Positions 42,106-54,340 of a stretch of 64,000 bases of DNA are shown piece by piece. Each line of letters starts with the position of its first letter. Within the stretch, counting starts at the first letter, position 1. Where the stretch lies: contig JAMYHL010000016.1 in the NCBI GenBank assembly GCA_025531455.1, positions 1 through 64,000 on the forward strand, in the 5' to 3' direction. Below the pieces are notes generated by a model, which saw nothing but the letters and a program-made list of their open reading frames with translations, was not told where the DNA came from and ran no database searches. Origin of the DNA: Apiotrichum sp. Y4204 (taxonomy: Eukaryota > Basidiomycota > Tremellomycetes > Trichosporonales > Trichosporonaceae). The translations under genes were made by a program, and so were the position numbers.

Positions 42106-44113
42106 TTAGAGCTTGTTGGACCTGTGGGTACGGCGGCGGTGCTTCTTGCTGCGGCACTTCTTCTTGCCGGGGCCCGAGGTGGTCGCAGGGGTCTGGGTCG
42201 ACGACACGCCGCTCACTATGGTAGAGTTGGGAGCGTCGGACGCGACAAGGACCTGAGGGGGACGCTTGTCCGCGCCAAACAGGATGGCGGGCTGGGCGGC
42301 TTCGGTTGTCTGCGGGAGAGCGTGGAGGCCGACCGCGCCGCCGAGTCCAGAGGCGGTCTCGTCAGACGCAGAAGCAGAGCCCGTGGCAGAGCCAGTCGCA
42401 GACCCGCTCGATGCGGAGGCCGAGCCGGTGGCGAAGCTGCTCGACGCGGACTCAGCGGCCGAGGAGCCAGTAGCGGAACCACTAGTGGCAGAGCTCACCG
42501 ACGACGAAGAGTTGGAAACGGCTTGGGTCGAAGCAGCAGGGGGCTGAGCAGCGCCAGTGCGGTTGTGGAAGGTGCCGCAGGGGAGCTGCGGGTTCTTGGC
42601 GCGGCACCAAGGGTTGGGGTAGAGCATACCGTTCTTGGTCGAAGCCTGTCCGTTCTGGTAGACCGGGCCGATGGGAGTCGTCTGGTCCCACTTGCCGCCA
42701 AACAGCATTGTGGCATCGGGCTCCTTGCGAAGAACCCAATCGATCTCGCTGCCGTTGAAGTGCCTCGACCAGTTTTGGTAGGTAACCTTTGTCTCGACGA
42801 CGTTGTCAAAGGCCTTCCAGCCGATCGAGCTCGTAAGGTTTTCGGGGTGCGAGACGTCGACGCCGGGGAGCGCAATGGGCATGCCGCGCGAGTTGCCGAG
42901 GGGCATTGTCGTGATCTGGAGCTTGGGCGCAACCCATGCCGGCGGGTCCTCGGCCGGGCAGTCCTTGGGCTTGGCGAGGGGGCCGTCCCAGTCCCAGCGG
43001 GGGTTGCAGCCAGGCAGCTTGGAGATGGGGCGGTAGTAGCCGGTGTCCTCGTCGGGAATGGCACCCTCGATACGGCACTCGTAGCGGTCGTCGCCCTGGT
43101 AGAAGGGACGGAAGGGAACGCAGCGCTCAATGTCGTCCTCGACACCGCCGCACTCCTGCTGCATTGCGTCCATGAGAACCTGCTCGTCCCAGCCGTTGAC
43201 GAAGTCACCGTGGTAAGTGACACCAGTAACGTCGCCGTTGGCAAGGATAAAGTTGGGCTGGTCGGTGCGCCACTGGGCACGCATCTCGGGAGAGAGGTCG
43301 TACACAACCTCAATAAGAAGCTGGGGGTAAAGAATGGGGTGGGACTCGGGGCACTCGGTCTCCATCCAGCCCCAAAAGTCTCCGGGGACGCGGGGCCAGG
43401 TCATGTGGCTGAAGTGGTCGGGCGAGTCGAGCGACTGGTTGGCCCAGCCACAGCGGGGGAAGTTAATGGACATGATGGCTATGGTCAGACTTGTTCAGTT
43501 TGTCGATGTCCCGGTACTCACTCTGGTGGGGAGCGGCGGACGGCGACTGGCGGGGCCAGTACTTGTCGTTGGTGTTGGCGTCGCGGTTGAGAGAAATCTG
43601 AACACCATGCGAGCGAATGTCGCCCTCATCACGGTACATGGCGTTACCCGAGATCATGCGAAGTCCCTTGGGGAAGGGCTGCATCTGAACGCCCTCGGGC
43701 TCACCACCAATGGCGTAGTAGAGACGCGAGACACCAAGGATCGGCGAGTAGGTACCGTTGGCGTTGATAAAGTAAACCTGGGGCACCCAGTAGTTGGACA
43801 TGTCGGCCGAGAGCTTGGTTGAGGAGCACTTGCTCTTCATCTGCTCCTCGGGAGTGTTAAGTACACCTGGAAGAGGGTCAGTCGGGGCCGGATGGAGAAT
43901 GCCACACTCGGAATACTGCCACTCACTCCTAAACTTGGAGCCGCCATAAACGAGATGAACGTGGCCGCCGACTTCTCCGGGGAAGACGATGGGGTCCATA
44001 CGAGACGCGGTGAGGACATTGTTTCCACCGAGGACGAAGCGACCAAACTTGAAGGCGTCGGCAGCGGAAGCCGCAAGCGACAGCGCACCAACCAGGGCAG
44101 CGAGGGCGACCAT
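42106..44113 (-). CDS. Secreted DUF1996 protein with Ser/Ala-rich tail
   Basis: Exons on the minus strand: 44,113-43,927, 43,866-43,522 and 43,478-42,106, giving 634 aa. A signal peptide (about 1-20, ALSLAASAADA) precedes the DUF1996 domain (PF09362), seen as MDPIVFPGEVGGHVHLVYGGSKF, SNYWVPQVYF, INFPRCGWANQSLDSPDHFSHMTWP, GVTYHGDFVNGWD and LPGCNPRWDWDGP. The tail from about residue 480 is Ser/Ala/Thr-rich and ends in a strongly basic stretch (GKKKCRSKKHRRRTHRSNKL). DUF1996 proteins are secreted or wall-associated fungal proteins without a proven activity. The first intron (60 nt) has no stop and is in frame, so a form with 20 extra residues is possible. A paralogue lies at 52,110-53,669. Confidence 0.88.
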
Positions 44114-46226
44114 GGTTATGAAAAGGTCGGAATTGAACGAGTGTGAGTATAGGGTGGAGCCAGCTCCAGAGAAACGACCAGGTTCGTGTGCGGCCTATGC
44201 ACGGTTTTCTTGACGGTTGGGGGAAAAGAGTGCACGGTGAATCTCGGGCGACCGCTTTATACTGCCAGGCCACTTGGCTACCAGCTGAAGGACAATGATC
44301 GCGACGGTTGCCTGGGGGGAAATCCTAGGTTTGAAGCTACCCTCCGCTCAGTCAACGCGTCGGCGGTCCTGCTGTCCTTCCCAAACCTCGCCCTCCTCGT
44401 TGATGAACTTGGGCACCGTTCTCGTCACCTCGAACTCTGAGCTTCGTAGTCCTCAAATGGTACTGGCGGAGTGCCGGGCCCAACTCCCAAGGACCCGTCG
44501 AGCAACCCAGAAACATCTCGGGACAGGGGAGGTTGGTGCCATGTGTCAAGGTCCAGAGGCACAGAGGTCGCACAGTGATGCGGCACTTTATCCAAAGCTG
44601 AGTAACATGCTCTTCGATCGATCGACAGTCGGACAGCGCGCAACCTAGGCATGTACAGCCAAATAGAGTTGCGAGGGTCGTCGGGCTCGACGCGGCGCGG
44701 CCGTAGAACATTGGCTGCAAGGCTGCACGAGACCGCAATTGCGTCCGGACAGGGCATAACGTCACCCGGAAGACAAGGTTGAACAAGAAACCCAACACCC
44801 CCAGGGAGAAAGCTTCTTTGATAGACCTCGGGTCTCGGGGGCTGTTTCACAGCTCTTCAGAGTGAGCTGCCAGCCCTGACTGACAATGCGATCAGATGGC
44901 AGACAACAGACTTGCGGGGGTACCTTATGATCAGGAAGTTGTCGATCTGGACACCGCGCACGCGAACAGAACAATGGGGTCGATCTCACAGTGAGGCTTG
45001 GCCTAATGGCCGTCTCTGCGCTGCAATCAGTCCCGCGATCCCCATAATGGCCCCGAGATAAGCTTTTCCGAGGCGAGCGACCAAGCCAGCACCGTTGAGG
45101 TTGTTAGAAGTATATGTTGGGGAAAGCACAAGCCCCAACACTCCAGCAGGTGCAATGCCGAGGCCGGCTTTTCAACTCGCAATGGCGTTGCCGTCTACGC
45201 TCATTGAAGGCCCAGTTGCACGTTGCCCTGCGCGTTTTGCCTCCCTCGAGTTCTTCCTGCATACTGTCCGTGCAAGGTCACCAGGTACCCGTAGAGGTTT
45301 TTCTGGAAAGCCTGGTCTTGTCAGCCACATACCGAGAGACCCCAGATAATACGGCCCTTTCCAGTCTGAGTATCTTGCTTGCATTACTACCAGGCATCCC
45401 TTGCTGTAGGCAGCAGTCTGCAGGTGGTCGCTCCGATGTTGTCGTAACTCGACCGGAGCAGAGTTTAACTCCTGGCTGTTACAGGCACTGATTGCCGCTG
45501 TCCCCCACTGCAAAATCCCCCCTCCGACAATAGTACGTTACCGCGACTAACCTCTCTGACCCGCTGCACGCTGTTCATTACAGTCGCGTGCGATGAGACG
45601 CAACCCTGGCAGGAGAACTGCCCTAACAGGGGGGGGCACCAGAATACAGTTGTGCGCGAAGACTCACCTGAGGCCTCGACCCATGCCAGGTGGAGTTTCA
45701 CCAATGGCCATCCCACCGTAGAGGACAACGTGGCTCGCCACCTCCGTCACCGTCGGAGCACGCGACCGACCCTGTCTGCGCGCCGTCCGCCTCGTCCGCC
45801 TTGTGCCTCCTGCCTTGCCGGCGGTCGCGGAGCAGTAAGGTTGGGAGCATGTTAAGGATGGGGTCTCGCGATGGTGCGACGCATGTGCCCTCATTGCGGG
45901 CGCCGTGTCTCAGGCAGTGGATGGACAGGCATGAAGCCCCCCGCCCTGCCTCTTGCACTGCGGTCAGTGGGACTGGGCAGCCATTCGGGAGTACTGCAAC
46001 CTGTGCGTGCTGCCCTCTTATGTTACTTGTCCTCCCTTGTCATCCGCGTTTTCTGAAACAGAGATATGACATCTAGCCCTAGAGACTACAACAACGACAA
46101 CGATCGGAGGTCAAGACGCATACCTTGGAATCGCTCGGAATGGAAGAAGCGGGCGTCGCACGCCGTCCATTATGGCATAGTGTGGCGTCACATTCTGTCC
46201 CCGAAACGACAAGACGACCCAGAGTT
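44114..46226. other. Intergenic, 2.1 kb, no gene recognised
   Basis: Between two minus-strand genes, so it holds the DUF1996 promoter and the 3' region of the Dal5-like gene. The ORFs (up to 148 codons) are overlapping on several frames and show no motifs or splice-linked extensions. A decayed gene or non-coding RNA cannot be excluded. Confidence 0.35.
44255..44261 (-). promoter_or_regulatory. TATA box of the first DUF1996 gene
   Basis: TATAAAG on the minus strand, about 145 bp before the ATG at 44,113. Assigned by position. Confidence 0.4.
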
Positions 46227-48265
46227 CTAAAACCCGACATAACGCCAGTGTAGGTCCACCTGCTCTTGTGTGACACCATACTTCATGGCCTTGGCGGCCT
46301 CCGCACCGCCAGCGTCCAGGCGGCGGTTCTCCCGGCGCACGTACATGCCGTATAGCGAGACGACAATGGCGAAGGCAATGACCACAGCACACACTGGGCG
46401 TCAGTTTGTGGTGTTCGAAAATGACTTTGTCTGATCGATGTCGCCCTCTTTCCGCCATTCTTCTCGTTTCTCTTCTTTCTTCTACTCACTCGTTCCGAAG
46501 GCTGCGTAGTAATGCGGCGGAGAATAGTATAAATATGAAGACCACACGTTAGACGTGTTTGCGATAGAGTTCATGAGCGCAACGCCGGCAGCGCGCTTTG
46601 CGATGGGGCGGGGGCAGTGGAGGTTGAGCATCTTGAACAGCAGGATCTGGGGGGTGACAGCCGACGCGGGCATGAGCATCATGGCAAAGTAGCGCCCGCC
46701 CGTGTTGAGCGTGACCATCGGGACAATGTACATTGCCAAAGACAGCGAGATGCAGCCCATGATGGGGAGGTAGATCTTGCCAGTGCGCTGAATGTCAGTG
46801 GCTGACGGTTGTGGCACTCACGTCGCTGTAGTAGGTGACAGCCATGAAGAACATTCCGGCGAAGACTGATGTTAGAAGGGCATCATGGGATACTTACTGT
46901 ATGGCGGGGCGGTGAGGAGGAGAGTGAGGGTCTTGTTGTACCCGAGCGTCTGGACGATGGACGGGAAGTAGTTGGTCACAGTGCCGGCCGCCTGCGCCAT
47001 CTTCTGCATAAAGATAAAGACGTAGATCTGTTGTCAGTGATAAGCATGTTGTACCCACTCACCTTGGGGTCCTTCAACGCCATCGTGAAGCCCTTGAGAG
47101 TTCCGGTATCGTCGTGCGCCTCGGCCGCACCCGCCTCTTGCTCCAGACGCCACACTGCGAGATCGCGCTCCGTTTGGTTGAGAATGCGTGCGTTGTGGGG
47201 GTATTCTGGCTGTAATGTGTCAGCACCGTTACTGCGAAGGTGTTTGCCATCGTACTGACCATGATAAAAGCACTGATGATACCGCATCCGACAGTCGCAA
47301 CACCCTCACTGGAAGGTCAGCACTTGCTTGCTTGATATCTCTCCCACACTCACACAATGAACAGCCAGCGCCATCCCCGGATACCGTGCGCTCCGTCGAG
47401 CTTGAGCACTCCTGCGGCAATGAGGCCACCAAACGCGTTACCCAGCTGCTGCGCGACGAACAGACCTGCCAGGCGCTTGCCAAGCTCGGCCTTGGTGTAC
47501 CATGCACTGAGGAAGTAGACGACTGAGGGTCAGATTGTCTGCGAAGAGAGCTGGAAGCAAGCCGCCACTTACCGCCAGAGAAGAAGACGGCCTCGGTGAT
47601 GCCAAGCAGCACGCGCACGGCCAGGAGGGAACTGTAGTTTTGCACAGCGGCTGTGCACGCGCTCACGGCACCCCAGAGCACGACAGCGGAGCAGATGTCT
47701 GCAAGGTTAGCTTCTCGCGGTTCTTGTCGGTCAGGCTCCCGCGCACTTACAGAGTCCAGGACGCGCGACGCGAGTGATAATGAGGTTTGACGGAATCTGG
47801 AACGGAATGTAACCAACTGCCGTCAGCCTCGCCCACGACCTTAGCACCCACCAAACAGGATGGAAATGGCTGTCGCAAACTGCTCCGTTGAGAGGTTAAG
47901 ATCCTCCATCACACCCTGCAGCTTGGCCACTGCGAGATTCTGGCCTACTTGTTAGCCGTGGGCATGTGGCATTTCTCACGATCGATGTAGTTGAGGATGT
48001 ACAGGATGCCGACAATTGGACTGACATGAGCTCACATTTTGAACACCATTGATAGCACAACAACTCACAGCAGCACAAGGTCCACCTTACGCACCAGCCG
48101 GCGCTCGACACGCCGCATCTCCTCCTCGGTGAGGTTTGCGATCGTGTCTGGCATAGGCCGCGCCGGCGCAAGGTCAAAGTGACTGACCTCGGCCTTGGTC
48201 TCGTCTAGCGAGTCGGCGCGGTCCTTGCCAGCGTATGCCAGGTCTGCTGTTGGGTGAGTGGCCAT
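46227..48265 (-). CDS. MFS transporter, Dal5/allantoate-permease (ACS) family
   Basis: Predicted plasma-membrane symporter for organic anions (allantoate, nicotinate, vitamins and similar in characterised relatives). The gene has 12 exons, 48,265-48,069 down to 46,393-46,227, with introns of 32-96 nt, and encodes 508 aa. The block EEEMRRVERRLVRKVDLVLLLPIVGILYILNYIDRQNLAVAKLQG is the family hallmark (RK.D...P.....NYIDR.N...A). Others are VGYIPFQIPSNLIITRVARPGLYI, RVLLGITEAVFFSG, YTKAELGKRLAGLF, GWRWLFIVEGVAT and TSNVWSSYLY. Summed exon lengths give an exact reading frame. The last intron (46,394-46,489) is the longest. Substrate is not predictable. Confidence 0.9.
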
Positions 48266-49203
48266 GGTGATAGATGTCAGCTTCGGTAAGAGCTCAACCC
48301 ATCCTAAACGGCTTGTTCATAAGTACCTCCATCATGAGTAGACCCCGCACGGCCCCACAGCCCCACACCGTCAAACAATACAGTTGGTCTATCTTGCAGT
48401 TCGGCAGCATGTCTCATTGGAAGCGCTGCGATCGGAATCATCCCCCCGCATCCTTGGGCTTATCGCCCCGTCGCTGTCATTTTCCGTGGACATGTGGACA
48501 TGTGAACACCGATTCGGAACGAAAGCAGGCCCAGCAGCCAGTACCTGACGAGACAGACGAACAAAAGCGAGTGGAGCAAATGGTGCATGGTGCGGCGCGC
48601 GCCGCAGCCAGTGAGCGACATGGGTAGGTGGTCCCATGAGCTCGCCGAAGCGTCCTTTCCGGATCCCGAATTCCCATTTCCCGTGACGAGAGTGGCGGCG
48701 GAGCAGAATCTCGGACGCAGAGCGCGGCCGTGTGCGGGCAAGTGAGGTGAATAACGGCTCAGGCACTCCAGTGGACGGCGATGGGAGAACCTGATAGCAA
48801 CACAGATGCCAAGGGGGACAGCGCCGTGAATAGACGATTATGTGACATAGCGCTTGTTCCCCGGATGGTGGACGGACAAAACAAGTCTGCATCTTGAGGT
48901 GGTACCTGTTTACCCCACTTCTTACCCCACTTGGGAGTGCCCGGTGTAGACGGGAGGCAATTCCGGAGACCTAGTTGGGGAGGGCAAGTGCGGCAGCGGT
49001 CGATTGCGACAAGAATGACCACTGGAGCACGACCTGGCGTTGGTTGAACCTCTGGTATCTTGTCCGCTCCGCTGGTGCTGGGATGCAATGATGCAACTGG
49101 TTTATACACTGGGACAATTCCGGTTTCTACAATCTTGTTATACAACGGCACTGATGCCCCATCCGAGTCCCATATATCTACACCAACTGTCTCTCTCGGG
49201 CGA
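48266..49203. other. Intergenic, 0.9 kb
   Basis: Promoter of the Dal5-like gene and 3' end of the next MFS gene. No gene is recognised; the overlapping ORFs at 48,389-48,892 lack motifs. Confidence 0.35.
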
Positions 49204-50727
49204 TCATACCGCGGCGAACAGCTTGGGGTTAAGCTTGAACCGCGCGCCCAGCATCAAGAGTGAGCCCAGGAGCAGGGAAAAGCCGCTGAGCAGGCCAGAC
49301 CACCGGTAGCCATCTGCACCGGGGTAGTGGCTGAGGAGTAGACCGTTGAGCGGCGGACCCATGAGCATGCACAACCCGATGCCAAGATACGTCAGGCCGA
49401 CGCGCGCGCCAATCTCGTGTGGCTGGCTAATCTGCGAGATACAGGCTGGCACCAGCGCGACCACCAGCCCGATCGCAAAGCCGTACATAACCGTAAACGC
49501 AATGAGAGCCGGGATGTTGCTCAGTGGAATCCAGAAGGCGAGGATGAGCACCGAGCTCACAGTCGAGGCTGAGCACATGAGATTGAATCGCCCCACTTGG
49601 TCGCCTGTGGCGGCCAACAGGCGCCCGACGGCCGAACCGGCGTTGATGAACGCAACCGTGTAGGATGCAAGGGAGGCATCCGCACCGAGACGGAGGGCAT
49701 TCAGTGGGGCATAGAAGAATGGTGTGAACATGCTGCTTGTCAGTGATGCTGCAGTAATAAGGAGCTATCCCAATAAGACTCACCCCCAGCAGGTTATACT
49801 GGCGCCAACCGCGAACAGAACAAATGGTCCTTCTTTGAGTGGCAGCAAAAACATCCTGAGCGGCGACGGCTTGCGACGTGGAAGACGCGTGCGGATGAGC
49901 GCGTGAGCGACGAGGAGCAGCGCGAGCGAGATGAATCCTGCTGTGCGCATCGTCCAAGCAAAGCCTGAAGATTAGCCATCGGTAGATCTTACATTCACAA
50001 CTAGACACTCACCAATCTGCACAATCATGCGCCGGACCGCAATAGGCCACAGTGTTCCGCCGAGGCCTGAGCCGAACATGGCAACCGCAATAGCAAGTGC
50101 GCGCCGCCGCGCAAACCAGTGCGAGGGGACCGACACGACAACGTTGAAGATGAGTGCCGAGGACATGCCAAACAGCAGACCCTGGCAGAGGATAAAGTGC
50201 CAGTACTTTGTACATACTAAAGTCAGCACACATACGCCGGGACTCTTGTCGATATCTAGAACACGAACACGAGGTGAGCATCAGGCTGACGACAAAGCCG
50301 ATGGTTCCCGGTATCAGCACGTGCTGAGCACCAAATGCATCGAATATGCGGCCCGAGAATGTTCCCTGCGGCGATTAGGACTGCACTGCTCGCCAGTACT
50401 CACGCCCGCAAAGACAAGGAAAAGCTGTATGGATCCGATCCACGCAATCTGGTCCTTGGTGTTGTCCGAGAGCTGGTGCGTCTCATAGTGGCCCTGGAAG
50501 ACGCCGAACGCGTTGGCCATGCCAAACTGCACAAACGACGCGCAGAACGCGCCGACAATGGTAAGCCAGGCCTTGAGTCCGCCGTCGGGGGGTGGTTCAA
50601 CGGCGCGTACGGTGGTCACTTCACACACCTCGACGTGGGTGGGCGGCGTATCTGCCAGCGCGCCCTTGGCGTCCCCGTCGTCATACTTGTCCACAATGTC
50701 CTTTTCGGTATCCGTGCTCACTGACAT
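49204..50727 (-). CDS. MFS monocarboxylate-type transporter (second)
   Basis: Predicted carrier of the same fungal monocarboxylate porter group as the gene at 36,679. Exons on the minus strand: 50,727-50,404, 50,365-50,269, 50,216-50,013, 49,964-49,784 and 49,732-49,204, giving 444 aa. The entry motif EPPPDGGLKAWLTIVGAFCASFVQFGMANAFGVFQ is the clearest signature (PDGG..AW). It is followed by WIGSIQLFLVFAGGTFSGRIFDAFG, MLTSLCTKYWHFILCQGLLFGMSSALIF, SHWFARRRALAIAVAMFGSGLGG and PACISQISQPHEIGARVGL. The intron 2 donor GTTCGT is less usual but restores TSLCTKYW. The intron 4 acceptor is a tandem AAGCAG; the first AG would add one Ser. Substrate is unknown. Confidence 0.88.
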
Positions 50728-52109
50728 GGCGCCAGCAGTCGTCGGAAGGGATGAGATGGACGGAATGATGTCGAACGAAACGTTTTAATCTCCATTCTCG
50801 ATGTCCGTTGTATTGTTGTCCGTTGATCCTGCCCTGTTCTCTGCTGACTGATCAAGAAGTGGAGATGACAGTCAATGACCGGGAGTGAAAGTTGCCCAGG
50901 TAGTGCGACGGCAACAGCAAACGACGGCCAGAGTCGGCCTCGTCCGACTCGCCCGTCCCGCTCGGCATCTCGGCAACCACTTTCACGCCGCGGCTAATCC
51001 AACAGAGCTTGTCAACGACTCACCTCTCGATTCATTGACACGCGTCACTTCACTCACCTTCATCAATATTAGACACGCTTACAGGACAGATCAGCGTCCA
51101 CCTGTCAACTCGATATGATGCTTCATTCCTTGCTGAGGCATGCTGACTGAGCAGATGATATAGATGCTGACAGATGTGCTGACAGAGATGCCCATGCCAG
51201 ATACGCGTTTGTGGCTCTTGTGCTTTGAGCTCTCGATCTGGAGTGCACACCATCCGCCTGCTGTCGATCATTACTCAGCCCGAGCTTGCGTGATCGCAAA
51301 GCCACGATACAACCATCGATCACCAAGTGATGAGCAGTCTACGCTGCCGTTCTTGATCTGTGACGGTGTCGGAGTCTACCCCACCCACATCACCCCTGCT
51401 GACCTTACCTTCGGTCTCATCATGCCTCTTATCGTGCTCCTTCCCTGCGGTCTCATCCAGGCCGTCACCGGGATACCCGTGCCTCTCAATGGGATAGTCA
51501 CGAGAGTGGCGTACAGCACAGGAGACGTCCACCAGTGTGGCACACACTACACAAGGCCACCGCTGTGCATGACAATGCACACTGAAAGCCTACTCAATCG
51601 GTCAGCTGAGGAGGGATCGATTCACCCCATTCAATAGCTGGTCGTCCCGCGTTCCTGCAAACAGCGTTCTCGGACTGACGACATCCATCACATTCAAGAG
51701 ATCCATTGGCCAACATCTATGATCAACGCCACTATGCTTTGATCCTGGCACCAGCATTTCCACAGCGCCCTAATGTCGTGGATCTCGCGCGGGCTTGCAG
51801 GAATGCATGCAGGGCTTGGTCTGGAATGAGGTGTCTCCCCTGTTGCTGTGGGTTCTCTTGAGCCACTATTCCGACCCACGACATGAGTCACCTCTCTTCT
51901 TTCACCGCAATCATAAGGATATGTGCCCATCACGCTCACTCCTCCGCTCTCCGACGGTGTCACCGGATAAGTAAAGGCAATAACAAAGAAACATTGAGAC
52001 TACAGAACTTAACTAAGACTAACGTTGCCAGAACGTTTCTGTCCCCGCTTTCACTCGGCTAACTCCCTGTGTCTTGCACATCCTGCTTGACGGGGCGCTT
52101 GACGCACCG
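50728..52109. other. Intergenic, 1.4 kb
   Basis: Contains a 157-codon plus-strand ORF (51,164-51,637) with one hydrophobic patch (GLIMPLIVLLPCGLI) but no family motif or introns; I do not call it a gene. Otherwise only the promoter of the MFS gene is expected here. Confidence 0.3.
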
Positions 52110-53669
52110 CTACTTGTCGAGCCCGGGGGCGGGGCACGGGAAACCCTCCCAGGGGTTGTTGGAGCGGCAGTAGAACTTCTGCTTCGAATGGAAGTCTGCC
52201 GCACCGGCGTGCGCGCTGGTGGGCGGCGGTGAGTTGTTGACGCGGTTCTTGTACTCTGACGCATCCTTCATGCCGTTAAGTCTGCTGCGGGCTTCGCCGC
52301 CCTCCTTGGCCGCATCGATCCCAGCCTGCGTGCCGGTCATGACCGGGCCCATATGGTAATCGGACTTGGGGTCCGTTATCCACTTTGTGAGGCGGTCGAA
52401 CTGATTGGCGGGCTTGGCGGGGATGTCAGGATTGGCGGGGAATCCGGGGATAGCGAAGGACAATGAGTGCCAGGCGTAGTCGATCCGGGCGAAGGCAGCA
52501 GCAACGAAGCCCGGGTCTTTGGGCTTTGTGCCACCGCCGCAGCCGGGGTGATCCTGGGGACCATCCCAGTCCCAGCGGGGGTTGCAGCCGGGGAGCTTGG
52601 CGATGGGACCGAGGATACCCACGTCCTCGGCGGGGATTGTCCCTTCCGCGCGGCAACCCTTATGCTCTTGACGAAGACCGTTGAACGCAGGGCAGTTTTC
52701 CACGTCGGCATTATCGACATTCCCACATTTCTCAATGGCGTCCTTGAGCACCTTCTGGTCCCAGCCGTTAACAAAGTCCGCGTGGTAAGTGACACCCGTG
52801 GTGTCGCCATTCGAGAGAATAACGTTCGGCCCAGTCTTGCTCCAGTTGTCGATCATGTGCTGTTCGAGCTTCCAGAATGTCTCTATAAAGAGCATTGGGT
52901 ACATGACCGGGTGCGTGTCTGGGCACGTGAAGCCTGTCGGATCCCACTCGCCGCGCCCATTCACCGGCCACGTCATGTGGCTAAAGTGGTCGTCCGAGTC
53001 GAGGGAGCCGTCCGCGAGCCCGCAGCGGGGGAAGTAGATGGCGTTTACGATTCCATCGTCCTTTGGAGCCTGACCGAGATGGGTGCCGTTCGGGTAGTAC
53101 CACCTGTTGGTCGGGTTGGGGCCATAGTGCCAGAACGCGTGCGCGAGGCCCTGCATTCGGATGTCGCCGGGCACGCGCTTCATGGCCACACCAGATACCA
53201 TGCGGAATCCGGGAGGGAACGGCTGCACCTTGACATTGTTCTTGACACCGCCCCACGTATAGTACATGAGGCTGCTCTGGCGAATCAGGCTGTACGTCCC
53301 ATTCGGGTTGATAAAGTACATCTGGGGAATCCAGTAGTTTGACTTGTCTGCAACGATGTTCATAGAGGTGCAGTGGGCATTCTGCATCTCCTCGGGGGTG
53401 TTGAGTACGTCTGTCGGTGGTCAGTGTCATGTCCTCTGCGCTGCCTTTCCCTACTCACTTCTAAAGTTGGACGCGCCAAAGATGCTGTGCGTATGTGCGG
53501 AAACTCTGCCGGGCTGGACGACCGGATCCATGCGTGCAACAGTGTGAGCCGAGGCGGCGAGGCGTGTGCGGCCAGTCCCCGCCGCGCGCTTCTCTGGGGC
53601 CGGCGCCGCCAGGGCGCCGGGCCCAAGCGCGACGACGAGCACCGCAACTACGGCTGTCCATGCCACCAT
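52110..53669 (-). CDS. Secreted DUF1996 protein (paralogue)
   Basis: Exons on the minus strand: 53,669-53,459 and 53,410-52,110, giving 503 aa. A signal peptide (about 1-22, ending ALAAPAPEKR, a possible Kex2 site) is followed by the DUF1996 domain: RMDPVVQPGRVSAHTHSIFG, SNYWIPQMYFINPNGTYS, IYFPRCGLADGSLDSDDHFSHMTWP, GVTYHADFVNGWD and LPGCNPRWDWDGPQ. It shares intron position and many blocks with the 42,106 paralogue but lacks the Ser-rich basic tail, ending instead in a Cys pair (FYCRSNNPWEGFPCPAPGLDK). It has HTH where the paralogue has HVH. Activity is unknown. Confidence 0.88.
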
Positions 53670-53746
53670 GGTGTGTGAGTGAAGAGAATGGGTAAAGAGT
53701 GTAGGAATAATCTGACGCGGAGTTGACCTTTCATGCCATTGGGGCT

Positions 53747-53752
53747 TCTATA
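53747..53752 (-). promoter_or_regulatory. TATA-like box of the second DUF1996 gene
   Basis: TATAGA on the minus strand, about 80 bp before the ATG at 53,669. A weak match, assigned by position. Confidence 0.3.
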
Positions 53753-54317
53753 TGTAGTCTTTGGAACAACCTGGAGTGAACAAAGGTCCATGGACGTTCA
53801 GGGGTGCGGTGTCTGGGTCAAAGTAATGTATCCGTGTCTGCAAACGCGATCCTCCTTAGCACCTTCACGCGCCTTTGGAGCAAATGCAATGCCGATGCGA
53901 TGCAACAGTATGCGGAGTGTTTCACACCCTGGCTAACGTTATCCAAAGAGCCAGCCCAGACGATCAAATGGCCGTTGGGAGTCGCAAGCCATCCAGGCAA
54001 GAGCGCTGCGACACGAGGGGAAAACGACATGATCCAAAGCAGCAAGAAGGTCATGTCCTGAAGACAGCTGTGCGGCCATGTGCGGCTTGTGCCCACACAT
54101 AACAGAGCGATAACCGTCATTCGGAGGCACAGTCTACATATATACAGATTGTAACGTGTACCACCCGTCAAGAGCCGGTAATGAAGGCCCTACTTGCCGC
54201 TTAGGAACTTGCTCTGCTTGTTCGATGAGGCACCCCGCGCACTGCAAGCACAGTTCATCCTTCCATGACAGTTTAGTTACTGGCACGGATGTCACAAGAC
54301 GCGGAAACGTGCCCGTG

Positions 54318-54340
54318 GATCTATAGATCTATAGATCTAG
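54318..54340. repeat. Palindromic GATCTATA tandem repeat
   Basis: GATCTATA is repeated twice and followed by GATCTAG. The block is almost perfectly self-complementary, so it could form a hairpin or be a symmetrical protein site. Confidence 0.7.

Noticed and set aside
41977..43590. 537-codon plus-strand ORF
   Set aside because: Antisense to a DUF1996 gene with clear family motifs; the translation is Arg/Gly/Val-rich and motif-free.
44352..44850. Overlapping minus-strand ORFs of 141 and 148 codons
   Set aside because: They overlap each other in different frames, have no motif and do not join to neighbouring exons.
51164..51637. 157-codon plus-strand ORF
   Set aside because: No motif, no codon-bias support and no splice-linked extension; the single hydrophobic patch is not enough to call a gene.
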